The notes under the pieces: model-generated
The model's database searches: none
The model's input: only the letters and a program-made list of their open reading frames with translations
Told to the model about the DNA's origin: nothing
Made by a program: the position numbers and the translations under genes
NCBI GenBank assembly: GCA_045658985.1
Contig: JAZOWC010000065.1
Span: 1-6,369 of the forward strand
Direction of reading: 5' to 3'
Length of the DNA stretch: 6,369 nucleotides
From: RGIG3513 sp045658985
GTDB lineage: Bacteria > Bacillota > Clostridia > Oscillospirales > Butyricicoccaceae
In this document: in pieces, positions 5,139 through 6,369 of the stretch
Layout of the letters: each line of letters starts with the position of its first letter
Position numbering within the stretch: the first letter of the stretch is position 1

Positions 5139-5351
5139 ATGTCATCAAAGAAGTTTTTCACCATCGGCGTAGTCCTGCTCCTCAGCCAGGCCGGCTCCAC
5201 CATCGCACAACTTATGAAAGGCCTCTCCTTCTCCGCCAACCTGCACGGCACCCCAGACGACCTGTTCTTTCTCGCGGGTCACTTCTGCATCGGCATCGTG
5301 GGCCTGATTTTTGTGGCAATCGGCCTGCTCAAACGCAAAAAAAGCAGATAA
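5139..5351 (+). CDS. Small two-helix membrane protein of unknown function
   Basis: I do not recognise the family. The 70-residue product begins MSSKKFF and has two hydrophobic segments, about residues 6-24 and 44-65, joined by a polar linker containing SANLHGTPDD. It ends in a strongly basic tail, KRKKSR. A basic N-terminus, a basic C-terminus and two helices predict a hairpin in the cytoplasmic membrane with both ends inside. The first segment contains small residues and a Gln-Ala-Gly-Ser stretch, and could be mistaken for a signal peptide. AGGAGG at 5126-5131, 7 bases before the ATG, sets the start. Longer in-frame starts upstream lack such a site and run through the hairpins at 4980-5008. 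A strong terminator follows at 5389-5424. No partner gene is evident. Confidence 0.75.
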   Translation: MSSKKFFTIGVVLLLSQAGSTIAQLMKGLSFSANLHGTPDDLFFLAGHFCIGIVGLIFVAIGLLKRKKSR

Positions 5352-5388
5352 CCCAAACCGCATAATATACAATAAAATACATAAATAT

Positions 5389-5424
5389 ACACCTCGGGTT
5401 GGGAAAAACTCGGGGTGTTTTTTT
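5389..5424 (+). terminator. Intrinsic terminator after the small membrane protein gene
   Basis: A 12-bp stem pairs 5389-5400 with 5407-5418, including two G-T wobbles, around the 6-base loop GGGAAA. A run of seven T (5418-5424) follows at once. It lies about 37 bases past the stop codon at 5351. Confidence 0.9.
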
Positions 5425-5465
5425 GTATTCTAGTCACTATTCGCAGTCAAAACTTTAGTCAGGCA

Positions 5466-5502
5466 AACCCCAAACCCTTTGGGACTCAAGGGGTTTGGGG
5501 TT
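5466..5502. repeat. Long GC-rich hairpin without a T-tract
   Basis: AACCCCAAACCC (5466-5477) pairs with GGGTTTGGGGTT (5491-5502). Three further pairs, one of them a wobble, bring the stem to 15 bp around the loop GGGACTC. Neither strand has a proper T run after the stem. It may be a transcript 3'-end stabiliser, a backup terminator for the one at 5389-5424, or a palindromic repeat. Confidence 0.55.
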
Positions 5503-5810
5503 ATTTATAATGAATTACGATAATTTGCTGTGGGGGAAAAAGGGTGTTTTTGGGTGCATAGATTGGCGGGAAAATGGCCGAAAATGAGCCGAAAACGGCA
5601 TTTTTGTGCGTTTTGTATGCACGGATGCGATTTTTCGTGCTTATGGGGTGGACTTTTATTCGCGTGGTGAATAGCCGCGCCCATTAGCCGATTTTCACGG
5701 TTTTTACCCCGGCTTTTGACCCAAAATTGCCGATCGCAAAATAACCTCAAAATCCGGTTTTTCGCAGTTTCCGCAATTTTATGCATAATCGCACTTTTTG
5801 ATGCATAATT
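5503..5810. other. Intergenic stretch without a recognised gene
   Basis: This stretch has many A and T runs and looks unlike its GC-rich neighbours. A 93-codon minus-strand frame across it (5505-5786) has low-complexity, basic composition and no ribosome binding site, so I do not call it. GCCGAAAA occurs at 5577-5584 and 5588-5595. ATGCATAAT occurs twice at the right end. No promoter is convincing. Confidence 0.5.
5781..5809. repeat. Direct repeat ATGCATAAT, two copies 20 bases apart
   Basis: ATGCATAAT occurs at 5781-5789 and 5801-5809. The 20-base period is close to two helical turns, and each copy contains the palindrome ATGCAT, so paired protein binding is possible. It could also be chance in AT-rich DNA, and no gene starts nearby. 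Confidence 0.35.
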
Positions 5811-5833
5811 TCCCCGAAAATCCCCCCCCGCTA

Positions 5834-5980
5834 GGCTCCCCGTTCAGCCTCCCTTGCCTAAATAGGGCGCGACGCGTTAAGAAAACATGCCGGTGGCATG
5901 TTTTTAGCCAAAGCGGGGAGCAATCTGTGATTGCGACCGGGGGACCAACCGTAGGTTGGTGGAGGGATTCAAGGGGAGCC
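5834..5980 (+). repeat. 147-bp element with perfect inverted ends, long form
   Basis: GGCTCCCC (5834-5841) and GGGGAGCC (5973-5980) are perfect 8-bp inverted ends. The left part through CCTAAA (to 5862) and the right part from GGGGGACCA (5939 on) match the 71-bp copy at 2417-2487. Between them lie about 76 extra bases holding two hairpins: AAAACATGCC-GGT-GGCATGTTTT (5882-5904) and GCAATC-TGT-GATTGC (5920-5934). The extra DNA breaks the CCTCCC/GGGAGG stem of the short form. The inner hairpin ACCAACC-GTA-GGTTGGT (5944-5960) replaces ACCAC-GAA-GTGGT with pairing kept. Confidence 0.65.
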
Positions 5981-5985
5981 TTTTC

Positions 5986-6052
5986 GGGAGGCGAGACGCC
6001 TCCCCTACATTCTATGATCGAGCATCGTTGTAGGGGCGGGGTTGCCCTGCCC
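5986..6052. repeat. Chain of three GC-rich palindromes
   Basis: GGGAGGCG (5986-5993) pairs with CGCCTCCC (5997-6004) around AGA. CCCCTACA (6002-6009) pairs with TGTAGGGG (6029-6036), overlapping the first stem by three bases. GGGCGGGG (6034-6041) pairs with CCCTGCCC (6045-6052), with one wobble, around TTG. Adjacent stems overlap and so compete. This is non-coding repeat DNA linking the element at 5834-5980 to the hairpin array at 6097. Confidence 0.6.
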
Positions 6053-6062
6053 GTTCGCAATC

Positions 6063-6196
6063 CCCCGTCCTGCGCTCAGGATGACCAAAATGCAATTTGC
6101 CGCAGGCAACACCGTTTTTCGCGCAGCGAAAACTCCGTTGGCTCGTGCCACTCCGTTTGAGCCTATGGCGCAACTTCGTTTGTGCCCAAGCACAAC
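6063..6196 (+). repeat. Second tandem hairpin array, upstream of the prepilin gene
   Basis: The array opens with the same 39 bases as 2601-2639, then five hairpins: TTGCC/GGCAA (6097-6109), TTTTCGC/GCGAAAA (6116-6132), TGGC/GCCA (6139-6150), TTGAGCC/GGCGCAA with one mismatch (6157-6173), and TTGTGC/GCACAA around CCAA (6180-6195). Unit order follows the array at 2635-2879 but is shorter. It ends about 60 bases before the prepilin ATG. Open frames over it are by-products of the repeat. Confidence 0.75.
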
Positions 6197-6256
6197 CCAT
6201 CCCGTATCAATCGCTTCGGCGTTGGTAAATAAAAAAACAGTTTAGGAGGCATAAAA

Positions 6257-6369
6257 ATGTTTATGCACAAAAGCAAAAAAGGCTTTACCATTGTAGAGCT
6301 GGTTATCGTTATTGCGGTCATCGCTATCCTCGCCGCAGTTCTGATCCCCACCTTCTCCAATCTGGTAAA
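6257..6369 (+). CDS. Type IV prepilin-like protein, N-terminal fragment (cut by window end)
   Basis: Prepilins are cut and N-methylated by a prepilin peptidase and then assembled into type IV pili or pseudopili at the membrane. The 37 residues visible show the full class III signal: a short basic leader (MFMHKSKKG), cleavage expected after Gly9, then FTIVELVIVIAVIAILAAVL with the mature Phe1 and Glu5 (Glu14 here), followed by IPTFSNLV. AGGAGG at 6244-6249 stands 7 bases before the ATG at 6257 and 13 before the ATG at 6263, so 6257 is preferred. The rest of the gene lies outside the window, so major pilin, minor pilin and ComGC/GspG-like pseudopilin cannot be separated. The gene follows directly after a hairpin array like the one preceding the Wzy-family gene. 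Confidence 0.9.
   Translation, partial: MFMHKSKKGFTIVELVIVIAVIAILAAVLIPTFSNLV

Noticed and set aside
5432..5461. Three AGTCA words spaced 12-13 bases apart
   Set aside because: Five-base words at this spacing are not strong enough against chance, and no promoter or gene start is nearby.
5505..5786. 93-codon minus-strand frame
   Set aside because: It has low-complexity basic composition in A/T-run DNA, with no ribosome binding site, motif or neighbouring operon.

Overview
The window looks like chromosomal DNA from an anaerobic Firmicute of the class Clostridia, most likely Oscillospiraceae/Ruminococcaceae. This is inferred from the flavodiiron/rubredoxin/desulfoferrodoxin gene set, the strong AGGAGG-type ribosome binding sites, the Clostridia-style prepilin N-terminus, and the GC-rich coding DNA separated by long hairpin-rich intergenic repeats. 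No rRNA, tRNA, CRISPR array or transposase gene was found.

Layout. Positions 1-270 hold a hairpin-rich repeat block. On the minus strand, 2193 down to 276 is a complete transcription unit: a promoter, a flavodiiron protein (fprA), a 53-residue rubredoxin, a desulfoferrodoxin (dfx) and an intrinsic terminator. It is a compact oxygen and superoxide detoxification cassette in which the rubredoxin is the likely electron donor to both flanking enzymes. A second promoter at 2276-2304 points the other way. It is followed by about 600 bases of repeats, including a tandem array of about eleven short hairpins, and then by a Wzy/O-antigen-ligase-family membrane protein (2928-4583). Positions 4584-5138 are non-coding but rich in potential stem-loops. 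A 70-residue two-helix membrane protein (5139-5351) follows, with a clear terminator. Positions 5503-5810 show no gene. Positions 5834-6196 repeat much of the material seen at 2417-2880, and directly after it the window ends inside a type IV prepilin-like gene (6257 onward).

The most unusual content is the intergenic DNA. The hairpins at 2635-2879 and 6097-6195 change their stem bases while keeping pairing, and most loops are GCA or GCAA closed by C-G. The same behaviour appears in a bi-hairpin module (copies at 157-216, 2346-2396, 2550-2595) and in an element bounded by GGCTCCCC inverted ends (71 bp at 2417-2487, 147 bp at 5834-5980). This covariation indicates that the fold, rather than the sequence, is maintained. 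Whether it acts as mRNA leader structure, as mobile single-stranded DNA or as something else cannot be settled from one window.
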